A stretch of 64,000 bases of DNA, taken from contig CM051459.1 in the NCBI GenBank assembly GCA_028095005.1, positions 147,726,901 to 147,790,900 on the forward strand, given 5' to 3'. Origin of the DNA: Rhynchospora pubera. Its lineage: Eukaryota; Streptophyta; Magnoliopsida; Poales; Cyperaceae. Made by a program: the position numbers and the translations under genes. The notes beneath the pieces were generated by a model. That model had not been told where the DNA came from and did not search any database. It saw only the letters and a program-made list of their open reading frames with translations. The number at the start of each line of letters is the position of its first letter. The first letter of the stretch is position 1. Shown in pieces: positions 48,853 through 61,245 of this stretch.

Positions 48853-50163
48853 ACGACTTGTGTGTAGGATAGTGTGTATATAGTTTGGGTTTATAAAATC
48901 TAGCTAGTAAATTATACACATGCTTTTGTGAGTTTTCACAGTTAGGTTTGCGGATGGGTGGTTTAGGATCTCGAGTACTCTTGTGGACTTGTGGGTGTTG
49001 CGCGAAGTGTGATGCACATATAGCACGGTCTTTTTTTGTTATGTATAGAAAGTACCGACTTGTGTGCTATCTGTGCGAGCTTGTATTTGTATTACTCAAT
49101 CTGTTTAAATCTTTTAAACTTTAATGTATGCGAGGATGAGCAACAAAATATTTGGTCGCATGTGAATCTGTAGCTAGATTATATGATCTGTATTCATTTG
49201 CCTTTTTGAAAATATAAATATAAAAACAGGCCGTTTATTCTTTTTTTGAAGAAACAACAGTCTATCGTAAATCTACTGATATTAATTACATCAATATAGA
49301 TGTCATATCGTATATGATCGATGTTGCCTAAAAGAAGTTTTAATACCATCAATATTAGAAGTTTGAATTAAAATTTTGGTTTAGGTCTTTTTGCCGAATG
49401 TCGATCGGTCGACATCAAGAGCTTAATTATGAGTCTGTATATGATCGTACTAGTCAAATATTCATAGAGTCGTGAGGTCGCTTCTAAATGAGTTTATTTT
49501 ATAGAAAGCACACTATTTTTTTATTTAAAAATATATTAGTTGAAGAGAGCCAAAGAAGGCGCATTGCTGAAAATACTTTATGCGAGGGCTGGATGTGTCA
49601 AAGGGCAACGGAACTAATGACTCATTTTATTTTCGTTCCGTTTGATGATCAACCAGGGGCGGATCCACCACCGAGGTAGCCATCGAACCTCTTGAGCCAC
49701 TCTTTAGCTCCAGTTAATTTTTTCTGCCATTAGAATACTCAAACGTGGAGCTGAAGAATAAAAGAAGAAAAAAGGCGGTCACGCAGTTAATTCAGCCCCA
49801 TATGGCCATATCACGCGGAAATTGAAAAATAAATAAATAATTCAGGCGTGAGGCGTGACTGCGTGAGTCCGTGAGTCCATCCCCTCTCGCGTCGCGCATC
49901 GCGTGTAGGAGCCCCTCTGAGTCCATCCCCTCTCGCGTCGTGTGCAGGCAGCAACAAGCTGACATGCGACAAGCAATTCAGGGACAAGCGATTCATGCGC
50001 GTCGCGAGCAGACGTGCAGGCGTGCAGCAATTGAAAGTGCGAAATCTAGAAGAAGCAAACAGTGATTCAGCGACAAGCGAGCCGACAACTCCCTCTCAAC
50101 CAAATTAATTTAAGGTTAATTTTACTTATTTCTTTTAAACTAAGCCCCACCTAATCTAGATCT
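48853..50163. other. No further gene; includes GRP 3' region and a short tandem duplication
   Basis: The first few hundred bases are likely the 3' untranslated region of the glycine-rich gene. At 49873-49940 a 22-bp unit containing GAGTCCATCCCCTCTCGCGT occurs twice. No motif-bearing frame was seen. Confidence 0.45.
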
Positions 50164-50366
50164 ACCACTGTGATCAACGAACACACTAAAACTTTTGTGA
50201 GTCGTTTCGTTTTTGACGGAATGACTAAATTTGAACTGTATTTCACACAAACATGTCACGAAATGTTTTCCATTTCGAAAACGAAATAAAAATATGTACC
50301 GTTATATGTTCCGTTGAAACAGAACGTAGAAGAAAAATGATAACGCATCTTCTGTTATCAGGCCTA
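50164..50366. mobile_element. Isolated hAT right end
   Basis: A stretch with ACGGAAT, CCGTTGAAAC and AACGCATC motifs ends in TTATCAGGCCTA at 50366, matching the right ends of hAT-1 (CAGGCCTA) and hAT-2. The matching left end was not found nearby, so it is probably a remnant. Confidence 0.45.
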
Positions 50367-50369
50367 GGA

Positions 50370-50601
50370 GCGTTTGGATCGTCTAAATAGTCTAAGAATA
50401 AACTGAGGATTAATTATTCAGAGTAAAAATGTTAGTCTTAGCGATCTAGAAAGTTTTTTGAAAATCTAGAATGTTATTTTTAGTAATTTAATATCCGAAA
50501 TACATTTTTATTCATAGAATGTTGGAACCATCATTTTAATACGAATTAAAAAGATAGTCTCAATAACTTTTTGATCCTCATTAAAAGGATGATCCAAACA
50601 C
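50370..50601. mobile_element. Possible MITE with GCGTTTGGATC ends
   Basis: GCGTTTGGATC at the left and GATCCAAACAC at the right enclose about 230 bp of AT-rich DNA. Similar to Tourist-type ends, but no clear TSD. Confidence 0.4.
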
Positions 50602-51723
50602 ATTAGAAATAAAAAATTATTCTGAATGTTGGACCATATAAATATAAAAAAACAAATGAGGAAAATAAAAAGCAAATGAGAAAGAGAAGGAGAAGAAACA
50701 GATAAATATGGCCCTTTTTATTTCACATTTAAAATCAAAATTTACATGTTCATTTCATTACCTTAAACAAAAAACTAGAACTTCTTTTCTTTTTTTTTTA
50801 CAAGGTTTTGAAAATGCAATAATGCTCCTAAAATTCAAAAATCGGGGGCCTTTTTCACTTGTGGATAGCTTCTTTTATTGGGAAAAGGCTAGACTTTCAC
50901 TTGGGTATTGGCTGGCACTTGATAATTTCTGAGAATTTTGAAGTTTGATGGAGAGTTGAGATGTTATGTTGGTCTCACCACCTCAATTTGTAGTGCTTTT
51001 TCACATGATGTGTTTCACTACTTGATTTCACCATCCAATCATCATTTGACATGTGGGATTTGCCTTTGAGATGATGAGATAAGTGGCCTGGGATTTAATT
51101 CTTCTCATTGCCTTCTTGTTTACTGATGTGGCATATGGGGCTCACAATATTGAGCTATGTGGCTGTGAGAGAGTATTTTTATTTCAATTTATCAAGTGTC
51201 ATACTTGGGAGAGGGGTACCTTGGCGTCAGCTACTCTCCCGTGGCTTGTCAGAAGGGCACAATGGCATTCCAAGACTATCTCAAGCCTCTCCATTTGGTT
51301 TCATGGTTTGAGATGCCTTCTAGTGATTTTTGTTTGGTTTAATTTCCTTTTTTTTCTTTTATGGAACTTGCAATTGGTGATTTGTTGTTGTTTTAAGTAG
51401 CTGTTCTCCATGTAGCTACTTATTAGACAGTGAATGGTTGGTTGCCATGCCTGTTGGCTATTGAGGCTTCACACATTCAACTCATTTCAGCACTCTCTAT
51501 GGCGCCAGGATTTGGTATGAGGTGGCATCCAACTGATGGTTGATGACTGATGAAGTGATGAGCATCTGATGGCTTGAATGTGATGGTGAGAATAATCTCC
51601 CCCAGGTGAACTATGTGACACCTGACAATTCATTTGGAAGGTTTCATTTCTTCTCTATTTGTGTTTGTTGTTTGATTGAGGCTAGATTTAGTGTGGTCTT
51701 AAGTGTGTTGTTATTTTGAGGTG
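50602..51723. other. No gene seen
   Basis: Non-coding; frames of up to 105 codons have no recognisable motif. Confidence 0.45.
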
Positions 51724-51731
51724 CCTGTCAG

Positions 51732-54359
51732 TAGGCCTGTCAATAACCAGCCGTTTCGAACGTTTTCCGTTCCGTTCCGTCGAAGTGGAACGGAAACGGA
51801 ACATAATACAGTTGCGTTAGACTCAGCAGAACAGAAACGGCAGTGGAATTGTTTACGTTGGTAAGGACGAAACAGAAACGGAATAGCGGGCTTCCGTTCC
51901 GTTGGTATCGTTCTTACGTTGGCCCAGCAAGTTTGCAGCCCAAATCAATTTATGCAGGGTGTAGTCGTGTAGAATAATAGGTATTGTAGAGGAGAGTAAC
52001 AGAGATAAATCTCACGCATGCAACTTAGTCATTATACACGCCTAGGAGACCATAACCCTAGTAGCGCCGCAGCTGTCTCTCCCTCTTTTTTCTCTCCTCA
52101 GACTCCTCTAATCCCTCGATTGTGTCGCATACTCTCAATCTCTGTTGGTTGTGTCTCCAGATCTGCAGATCTATCAGTGTTGTGAGTTTGTGACTTGTGA
52201 GAGTGTGACTGTGCGACTGTGCTTTTCTCTATCTGTGCCTCTGCCTACTTGTTTAGCTGTCGATGTGTGACCTTTGTGAGGCTCGAGTCTCTTTTCGGCG
52301 ATGCAGTGTACTATAGTTGTCGATTTGTGTTGCTATAAGACTGATTTGAGCAGATACCTACATATTTTTAGAAGATAGACATGGTGATTGCATCGCCGTC
52401 TAGGGCTTGTTGCCACCGGTCACACTCGCAGTCAGGCAGTATGGTACAAGTACAACAGAAACAATCATTTCTAGCAAACAATCCTTGCTATTATAAAGGT
52501 AGAGACAGAGTCACAGAGTGGAAGAAAAATCAGAATAGAGAAAAGAGAAAAGCGCAAAGGGAAGTAACTTTCAACTCAGGTCAATTTTGAAATTTTTTTC
52601 TTCAATTTTTACCCTTTTCTGTCTGGTTTTTGGCTTCAAACAACATTGAATTTCTCCTTTGAGTATTTATAGCTACTCAGCTGTGTGCCTGTGTCTTAAT
52701 GAGAGAGAGGGATACTGTCATTAATTGAGAGAAAGAGGGATACTGTCATTTATAGCTACTTAGCTGTGTCTTAATTAACCAACATCATTAATGGAGAGAG
52801 AGGGATACTGTCTGTCAGTATTTAATAACTAGCCTCATTAATGTCTAATTAGCTGCAATCATTGACAATAAGTACTCAGTGTCATTAATGTCTAATTAGG
52901 CTGCAATCATTGGCAATAAGTAATCAATGTCATTAATGTCTCACTAATTTTTCTATCAGGATCTGATCTTCTGTGGCATAGTACTAATTTTGCTTTTTCA
53001 TGCGATTTGCAGTTCTGAAAATTGCAATTTGGTTGGGCTTCTTTAATGGTTGAGCCAGACAACAGTGCATCTGAGCCAGATCTTGAGTTGGAGGCTGAGG
53101 ATGATGATGAGTATGTCTCTTTTTCTCTCTGTATTAGCTTTTAATATTTGTATGAGTATGACTTGCTATGTGAATTACTTGTTTCACTTTGCAATTGCTA
53201 TCTGAAATTTGTATGTAAAATTGCTATGTAAAATTGTCTCACTTAGTTGAAATTTAATTAAAATTATTTGCTTGCTATCTGAAATTGTTATGTAAAATTG
53301 CAGATATTTATGTATTGAATTTTTGTTGTTGGTCTAACACCATTTATACTTGTTTGTGTGCTGAAATTAAGATATATGTCCTGAATTATACTTGGAAATG
53401 TTAATATTTATGTACTGAATTTTTGTTGTTGGTCTAATTGCTGAAGACATATTTATGTACTTGTTATTGTTCATTTATTTTTTGTTGTTCCTTGTTCTTT
53501 TTGTACTTGCTAATTGCAATACTTGTAATTGTAATTATTTGCATGATGTTAATTTGCAGAGAATGGTGGAGATATTGGTGCTCCAATGTGGCCCAGTGAT
53601 GAACTGGTATCGGATGATACCATTTGTGGCAGTCTGTAAGTGACTTGCAAGTTCCAATTCCAAGTCACATAGTTTGTGAGTGGTTTTCCTTATTTTGAGC
53701 TTGTTGCCATTGGACTTGGATGAGATATTTTGAGCTTTTTGCTGTTGTAATTTGGATTTGTAGCCTAGTTGTATTTTGTGAACTTGTGATCTGTGAGTTT
53801 GTGACAAGTTGGCGGTAAGATCAAGTGGTTGAAGCCTGGAGGGTTAACCTCTTTGGCTCCTTAGTCTCTAGCCGACAATCTTCGATGATGACTTATGTGT
53901 TTTATTGGCTTGACAGTAAGCTTTTACTTTAGCCACTGGTTGAGAAAGGTTTTGAGTATGTATGATAACTGAGGAGATGGCTAGAGACTAGGTTGATTGT
54001 CAAATGAGCTTAATTTGTAACTTTTGAGAAAGATTGTCAAAGATTGCTATTTGTATTGCTAGCTGAATGTGTTTGTATCTGTGTTATTGAAATTTTAACT
54101 GTGTAAGCAATGAAATTTCGTTCACATTTTCTAAAATTTTGGACTTGTGAAGATTTCAAATCTGTATTGACAACGGAAAAAAAAATTTAAACGTTACTTA
54201 CGTTTTTCCGTTCATTTCAGACGGAACGTAAAACGGAGTAAATTTCTTTTCCGCTCTCACTACGGAACGTTAAACGTAATTCAAATAAGTTCCGTGTAAT
54301 TAACGGAACAGAAACGGAAGTTCCCATTTCCGTGCATTTATGCACGTTTGACAGGCCTA
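51732..54359 (+). mobile_element. Non-autonomous hAT (hAT-2), internally deleted relative of hAT-1
   Basis: A 2,628-bp element with TIR TAGGCCTGTCAA at both ends and a perfect 8-bp TSD CCTGTCAG at 51724-51731 and 54360-54367. The subterminal regions carry many ACGGAAC/CCGTTCCG motifs like hAT-1. It has only a remnant first exon (53046-53110) and no BED, RNase H or hATC domain, so it depends on a transposase in trans. Confidence 0.92.
53046..53110 (+). pseudogene. Remnant first exon of a hAT transposase in hAT-2
   Basis: ATG plus 20 acidic codons (MVEPDNSASEPDLELEAEDD) end at GATGATGA followed by a GTATGT donor, the same phase-2 junction as exon 1 of hAT-1 (MVGSGSERLSDIPEEDISDD, then GA followed by GTACGT). 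A possible short second exon starts near 53560 and meets a stop soon after. Confidence 0.65.
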
Positions 54360-54367
54360 CCTGTCAG

Positions 54368-54900
54368 TTGAGAGGCTGTGTTGTTGCTTGAGTTGTTGAT
54401 TGGTATGAGCCGTAGCAGATCATACAACTTATCCTCAAACCAGCTGTCTTTTCCATACCCAAATATCATTTCTGGATATTTCAGGGATATGACTGGCAAT
54501 TCGTATTCTCTAACGCTTTATTTGAGCCTCAGATCTTTGTCTTATTGCAGTTAATTCCATGACTAACCATGGTTTATGGAATTTCATACCTATACTTGCA
54601 CACATGGCCACATCCCATTGGGTGTGTTTGTTGTATGGTGTTATGCAAGATTAGCTAGTAGTGATCCTTTGAGTCATCAAGCGCTTCAACTTGTATATCA
54701 TTTGTCACTGGATATGGATTGCTAATTGTTTTCTTAATTTTGGTCTGCACTTAGATAATTACTATATGGGTGTGGTCAACTCAGATTTTAGTTAACATTT
54801 CCATACAGTATACTTTAATTATGAAGTGACAAACATTATGCAATTAAGTGTTTTTGGTACTTAATCTCAATTTTTGTTGCTCATCCTCATGTCAGTTGTA
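54368..54900. other. No gene seen
   Basis: Spacer between hAT-2 and solo LTR B, no motif-bearing frame. Confidence 0.45.
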
Positions 54901-54905
54901 AAAGG

Positions 54906-56662
54906 TGTTAGGGTTATGTCCTAGAAGTCAATAATTTAATGACTTAATTATTAGTTTATGTTATGGATGATATTTTATCATCAGTTCCTAGGTTTATTAT
55001 TGACAAATCATTCAGGTTGAGGATCTGAATTGTAGATCTCTGTGGATCATTCTTTAGAATGACAATAAGAAATCTAAACGGTCCATAATCTTGATAATTA
55101 AGAAGGAACATTAATTATCATATAAGATTAGTATTCAAGTTAAGTGATGATTAAGTTCTACAAATCATAGGTAAAGGGTTACCAACTTAATTGCATATGT
55201 ATATGTTGTGGAACATAGTACATGACTTGACCCAATGAAATAAACATATGGATTGTGTTATGTGTCATTGTTTATTTCGTTATGATTTTGGTTCTAAATT
55301 TGAGATGTTTATCTTTTCCACATTATGATAGGTTCAATAAATATTGTCTACCGCGGATTCCCGATAAGGGCTGCTATACGGACTTTATTTATGTTCTCTT
55401 GAATTGTGCAGGGAAAAGCTAATCATCAAGAAAACCGTATGTCCCTCATTAATTCACTTAGTGAGTGACGATATCTGTTTGGGCCCCTTGATGGAGTTGG
55501 ATCGTATGCGCGCAACTAAGCGATCAACTCTAGATCAAGAAACATATAATCTGCAAGAATGACACATTCCTATCTTGGATTATACGATGATATCGTGAGA
55601 CATAAGAATCAAAATAGAGAAACATATTTATTCTCTTATGCAGGATTGAAATATTGTAGCAGTACACTATTTATGCGAATTAGGAATCATAACGTGTTGC
55701 TAGATACCGCTTATAATTATTGGAATTAAATAGCGATTTAATTCCATGTCCAACATAGCATAAATCCTCAAAGGGTCACACAAAATTGGTATTTTATCAT
55801 ACGTGCATTATTTATTTATTTGCAATAATGAGCATTGCAAAATATGATAAGTTGATTAATTAATTAAATAGCGTTATGGACCGTTATAATTAATTAAGTC
55901 AAATGGATCATATAGAAATAAATTAATGCATTGTCTAATCTCTAAATAATTATTATTAAGTTAATAATTATTTATAAACAACACACTTAATTTAATTAAG
56001 TTATTTGGGCTTTAATTTATTGGTAAATTAAATGTTCAAATTAAATAGCTTTGAGTGGGCCTTTAATTAATAGAATTAAAGGACCAATTGGAGATGGAAT
56101 AGTGGCCCGTAAAAGCCCTATATGGGGCCGGCCTTGTATGGTGGTAGGTGGGGATGGCACACTTGTAAATAGTGTGAACTCTTGGGTAGGGTTAAGAGGC
56201 TATATAAGGCACCTAATGGAGGCTCCTTGGTCTCTCTTCTCTCTCCTCCCTTTCCCTTCCCACCTAGCCGCCACCCTTCCCCAAGGGTGCGCCGCCCCCC
56301 CTCTCCACTCAAGCTCATGTGTTGAGCATCTTTTTCTCCCACAAATTAGTTTGGTTCTTTGGTTGAAGAAAGGGAACGCTAGGGATTAGACTCGTTCTTC
56401 TCTTCGCTAGCACGAATTGAGAAGAACTTGGTTAATACCATAGTGGACTCGAGGCGCCGCGAATAGGAGGCGAAGGAGAGCACCCCATCGATTTCTATGC
56501 CGTAGGATCGAGCCCCGTGAATACGATTTCGCGGGAGGTACAAATTCCACCTATCTCTTTGTGTCGAATGAGCTTATGTACTAGATCTCATGTTGCTTGT
56601 GTTTTAATTGGATTAATTAAGGGTAATTAGTCACAAAATTAAAATTGAGCGATTTCCTAACA
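54906..56662 (+). mobile_element. Solo LTR B with perfect TSD
   Basis: A 1,757-bp LTR from TGTTAGGGTTATGTCC to GATTTCCTAACA, flanked by AAAGG at 54901-54905 and 56663-56667. It has no internal region, so it arose by LTR-LTR recombination. It contains a TATATAAG box at 56201-56208. It is the same family as solo LTR A and, unlike that copy, carries no Copia insertion. Confidence 0.9.
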
Positions 56663-56667
56663 AAAGG

Positions 56668-58500
56668 AACCGGAGGAGAGATAAGATTGGAATTAGATAC
56701 ACCCCTTTTTTTCATTCACACTTGACATTCTTTTGTCTTATTCTCGTAATGACTGATATGCCCATGGGACCATGCTAGAAAGTTCTTCTCAGAATGTAGG
56801 CTGACAAGAGGAGCTCTTCTTCTCCATTCCTCCCATTTCCTTTTGTCTCTTCCTCTCTTTTCACTGGAGACATCCAGTTACAAGAGAATTCAACTGTAGC
56901 TGCACCAGAGCCCCCTTCATGTCTCTTATGAACAAGCTCTGCAGTCGATACTAGGCATAGTCATTGCATTCAATTCATATGCCAAGCCTCTTACCTCCAT
57001 TTACACATCTCCGTCATTGCCACTCGAGACTGAGATAGCGTATTCATTAGTGCATAGCTTAGGCTTCAAAATTGCTTCACTGGGTATGCAATTCATTCAT
57101 CCCTAATGCTCTATGATTGTTTGATTGACTGATTTCATCCTTTCTTTAACATAATTTCTCAATTTTCTTCATAGGCGGTGAGCTCCTCCATTTCTCAATC
57201 GCGACTGTTTCTCCTCCAACCCCTGTCGTGTTTGGTGTCATTGGAGTCATGAGGGCATCGTCTATACGCCACTATCATCAGCTTGCATTGAGGTGGCTTC
57301 TGTGCGTGACGGAGCGCCTATCTTCGCCGGAGGGGTTGTTCTTCCGTATTAGGTTTTGGCCAATGTGGAGGCACCACGTGTGCAGCTCAAACCATACTTG
57401 ACTTGACTAAGTCCATTATTTAAGGCATTAACCATTGCGTCGAGGACAGACGGGTATGGGTTTAATTGTGCGTTTGGGTTTAGATGCGTTCTGATCTAAA
57501 TCCGCTTCACTTTTGTGGCGGTCCAGTGAATTCTTTTGGGCCGCCAGAAAAATAAATAAGTATGGGCCTTTATTGATTTAATTGATTGTTATAAAAATCC
57601 AGCCCAATTCGGAATTTGTTTGTATGGTGTCTCCTCTATTTTTCATGCATTGGAGGTGTCCATTTGCTAGAATTTTTGGATAATTATGCTGCTTTGTTTT
57701 GGAAAAAATTGTTTGATGCCCTTCTTTTAGTCAATTTGACATGAAATTTTGCATGGTTCTCCATAAAAATATATACAAGGAATTTAGCTGCCACAAATTT
57801 TTCATTTTCAGGATTTTTCAAATAATTATAAGAATTTTAGAGGATCTTAAAGGCATTTCTTATAATTAATTTATCCATATTTTAGGAATTTTTGCGTGTA
57901 TATATATATATATTTCATGTATAGTGACTGTTTGTTAGGACTATTTTAGTTTTGGTTGTTTGTGTCATGGGTTTTGTCTTGATTGTGAAATAATTTTTTT
58001 TGTTTATTCCATGGTTTATGCAACAGAATTTAGAGGCAAACAAAAATTCTCTATTTTCTGATATATAATTAGTATCATGAACATATCTATGACATATAAT
58101 TTCTACATATACGAACTGCATATATTAAATTAAACTATTAAAGTATGAATTATATATACGAATTGCATATATTAAATTAAACTATTAAGTATGCATACGA
58201 TTCCATAGCGGCTGCTAAATAGCCACTATTCGCTATCCACTATGACTTCAAGTTGTCCGTTATAAATCTGCTATCTGCTATTTAAAACTTTTAGTATTAG
58301 GTGAAGAAAACCTATACCATGATAAATGGAGACGATGAGAAATTATAATCACGAAAGAGTTCAATATCTGATATGTATTTTGAAAGAAATTAATCGTGGA
58401 GTAACAATTTAGTTAATAAGGTATGACTGTACTTTTATATTGATCGTTGTAATACATCAGGCCTTGGTGATGAAATTGTTCAATAATGTAGCTAGCATCA
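56668..58500. other. No supported gene
   Basis: Short open stretches at about 56930-57090 and 57180-57400 have plausible splice sites, but their lengths are within chance and no protein family is recognisable. Confidence 0.35.
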
Positions 58501-58519
58501 TGTATTGATGAACTATAGG

Positions 58520-58986
58520 GGTGGAGACAAGAGGTGGCACCGGATTTTTCCAATAATCCATCCTTAAGACCTAATTAAAGAAGTTTTGTTGCCTGGATGG
58601 AGGGAATGAGACAATGACTTGTTGATTGAAGAGCTAGAAGAGAACAATGCAGGAGGAGTTCTGTATCTAAACACTTGAGTTCTACTATGTACATGAAAGT
58701 GTTTCGTGCAGACAGTTTTTTATTCTGGTTTTGTAATAATATTTCTCTCTCTAGAGGGATGCAAGTGGTGGGGAGTACCATTTTGCAAAGCATACTTATG
58801 TTTCTTAGGGAATAATGATGTGTTGGATACCAGGTTTGAATATTATCGTTTGGTATAGGGCCAGTTATTGGATGATCTTTGTTACAGGACTATTTTCACG
58901 GTGTAACTGTAAATTATGCTTTATTTTTAATAAAGAGACAAGTGGTAGGTTGATCCCCTCCTTAGATTCAAAAAAAAAAAAAAAAA
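58520..58986 (+). mobile_element. Possible 3' end of a retroposed sequence with poly(A)
   Basis: An AATAAAG motif near 58930 and GTGGTAGGTTGATC precede a run of 17 A (58970-58986), the form of a LINE or other retroposed 3' end. The 5' limit and parent are not known. Confidence 0.35.
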
Positions 58987-58999
58987 CAAATGAGGGCAT

Positions 59000-59459
59000 T
59001 TTAGAAAGAAGAATGATTAAAAGAAACAAGATAACTGTTGTACCTCAAATTCTGGTTAATTAAGTGGAACAATCAAAATAACAAAGATGCAAAAGTCGGG
59101 AAATTATGAAGCCATGAATGAGGAATTTCCACAATTCATCCATGGAGACGAGGATAATTTCAAGAAAAAAAAAATGTCACAAACTATGGCATTCAGGCTT
59201 GGAGCTGTTTGAGGTACTTGATTTAACCAAATTAAGAGAAGAGAGAAAGGGATAATTTGATGAAGGAATGGAAATGCTTCCTGTTATTTTGGTATTACTT
59301 GGGGCTTAATTTTCTTTTCTTTATAAAAAAGATAGAGAAAGAAGAAGATTATGCATTGTATTTTTATATGAGAACCTATTCTTATTTTACAAACTGAAAC
59401 CAATATTCTATTTGTGAGTATTGAACAATTGAGACGACCAGAGAGAAGGGATGATCGAT
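59000..59459. other. No gene seen
   Basis: AT-rich sequence downstream of the NLR fragment; the NB-ARC similarity stops at about 59460. Confidence 0.4.
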
Positions 59460-60095
59460 ATACCTGTGACACAACTTCCGAGCGAGGGTCGTCTTTTCGA
59501 TCTCGCCAGGACCCACAATTGAGACCACAGCTCGCTTTCTATTTTTTTCATCAAACAAATGCTTAACAACTTCATCTATATCTTCTGCAAAGCCAACCAC
59601 CTTTGGATCGTGAAGGGTGTCTAACTTTAAACCCGAGCTATTTTTTTCTCTTCTCATTTTCTTCAATAATGCCCAAAGTATGTATTTCATATCTCACTCT
59701 ATATTCTTCAATCTCACGAATTTTGTCCTTGATTTTTTTTATCTCTTCTTCAAAGGTAGAAAGGAATGGAATTTTTTGGTTCTTTTTACAAAATCTATGA
59801 TTCGAGCTAGTTTTCTGCCAGGCTGCTTTTTTGGGAATTCCAGGAGGAAGATGTCAACAGCATCCCCTATTTGGTAGGCAATATCCATAACATCTTTCAT
59901 ATACTGCATCTTCCTATGATCTTTTACATGCCTCTGGTCAACATCCTTGATAAAGGCCTGAATGTAGCTCAGTTCTGAGCTCAGCTTTTCAACTTCTACT
60001 CTAATCCTGGATCGAGACGGAATCTTCTCAATTGCCTTCAAAATGGCAATCTCTGCGAGTTTTTGCAATGCACCACTCACTAAAGTCTCAGCCAT
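59460..60095 (-). pseudogene. NLR resistance-gene fragment (Rx-type coiled coil plus start of NB-ARC)
   Basis: From the ATG at 60095 the reading is MAETLVSGALQKLAEIAILK, an Rx-like N-terminal helical domain including the KDVMDIAYQIGDAVDIFLLE block (EDVID-like region). The frame is lost at about 59757, the similarity continues in another frame (EEEIKKIKDKIREIEEYRVR), and the first frame returns near an A-run at 59641-59647. It then reads KVVGFAEDIDEVVKHLF and a P-loop VGPGEIEKTTLA (59490-59513), where the family has GxGGxGKTT: two of the glycines are Glu. Similarity ends at about 59460, with no rest of NB-ARC and no LRR. It is a broken relic; nucleotide binding would be lost. Confidence 0.8.
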
Positions 60096-60191
60096 TGCTA
60101 GCTTGTAGTGTTGAGAGGAAGCTTTCTTACAATCTAACAGAGTAGCATATAAAAATATTATGACATCAGAAGTGTAGGTATTTATCAAAAT

Positions 60192-60711
60192 TCAACTAGA
60201 ATAAGGTAATTCAATGTAAAGCACAACACATTTTGATTTAGTTCAATCCATCAGCATCAAGTACTTGGCCCAATTACAATATCAAATACATAGGAGGACA
60301 GACAAGAAAATTAGATTTTTGTTAAGAGTCCCAATAAGCATATACCTTATTCACTGAGTACCAAAGTATCTACTGGAGTGGTACTGAAGTACCAATCTCT
60401 AAATTGATAACAACTGGAGACAATGTTGAAAACTAATTGATAACCAATATCTTATTTGGTTCAACTAGAATAAGGTAATTCAATGTAAAGCACAACACAT
60501 TTTGATTTAGTTACTTGGCCCAATTACAATATCAAATACATAGGAGGACAGACAAGAAAATTAGATTTTTGTTAAGAGTCCCAATAAGCATATACCTTAT
60601 TCACTGAGTACCAAAGTATCTACTGGAGTGGTACTGAAGTACCAATCTCTAAATTGATAACAACTGGAGACAATGTTGAAAACTAATTGATAACCAATAT
60701 CTTATTTGGTT
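60192..60711. repeat. Tandem duplication, period 269 bp
   Basis: Copies starting TCAACTAGAATAAGGTAATT begin at 60192 and 60461. The second lacks about 18 bp present in the first (around the TCCATCAGCATCAAG stretch) but is otherwise almost identical, so the event is recent. It lies just upstream of the NLR relic. Confidence 0.9.
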
Positions 60712-61213
60712 GACACGGGCAGCCATGGCTCCCATAGAAAATCTCTCTACCAACGTCACACGGTGAAGGCTTAAAAAGATGACAGCATATCAATTATTGA
60801 GAAGGATCATATGAGATGCCATAAGCAATGTGGGTATTATTTTTTAATTATTCTGCATAATTTATACAGAAAATAGAACTATCTATCCTTAGCATGTTTT
60901 ATTTTCTTTCCATCGTGTTTAGCATTATTGAACCTAAGAGTGGGATTTGATCTTGACAACATGCTTGAACTGATTTATTCGATTATAGCATTAGATTTAA
61001 AGGTCCGTTTTGACTAAATCAATCAATTGTAAAGTAAAAAGCTATAAATGATTCACAATCCAGGTTACAAAATTATCTATCCAAAATTGATAATATGTCA
61101 GCGAGATTTTCAAGCGAGAAGTAGCAAGTTAAAGAAGAAAATTCTATGTTAGGCGTAACATTAATTGGTGGTTACAAACATTAATTTATAATTAATTAAA
61201 AATTCAATTAATG
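60712..61213. other. No gene seen
   Basis: AT-rich sequence between the tandem duplication and the LINE tail. Confidence 0.45.

Positions 61214-61245
<32 letters not shown>

Noticed and set aside
49655..49700. CAGGGGCGGATCCA, similar to some hAT MITE ends
   Set aside because: Only one end is present; no inverted partner or TSD was found.
56930..57400. Two open stretches with plausible splice sites, suggesting a gene
   Set aside because: The open lengths are within chance expectation, and the translation resembles no known family.
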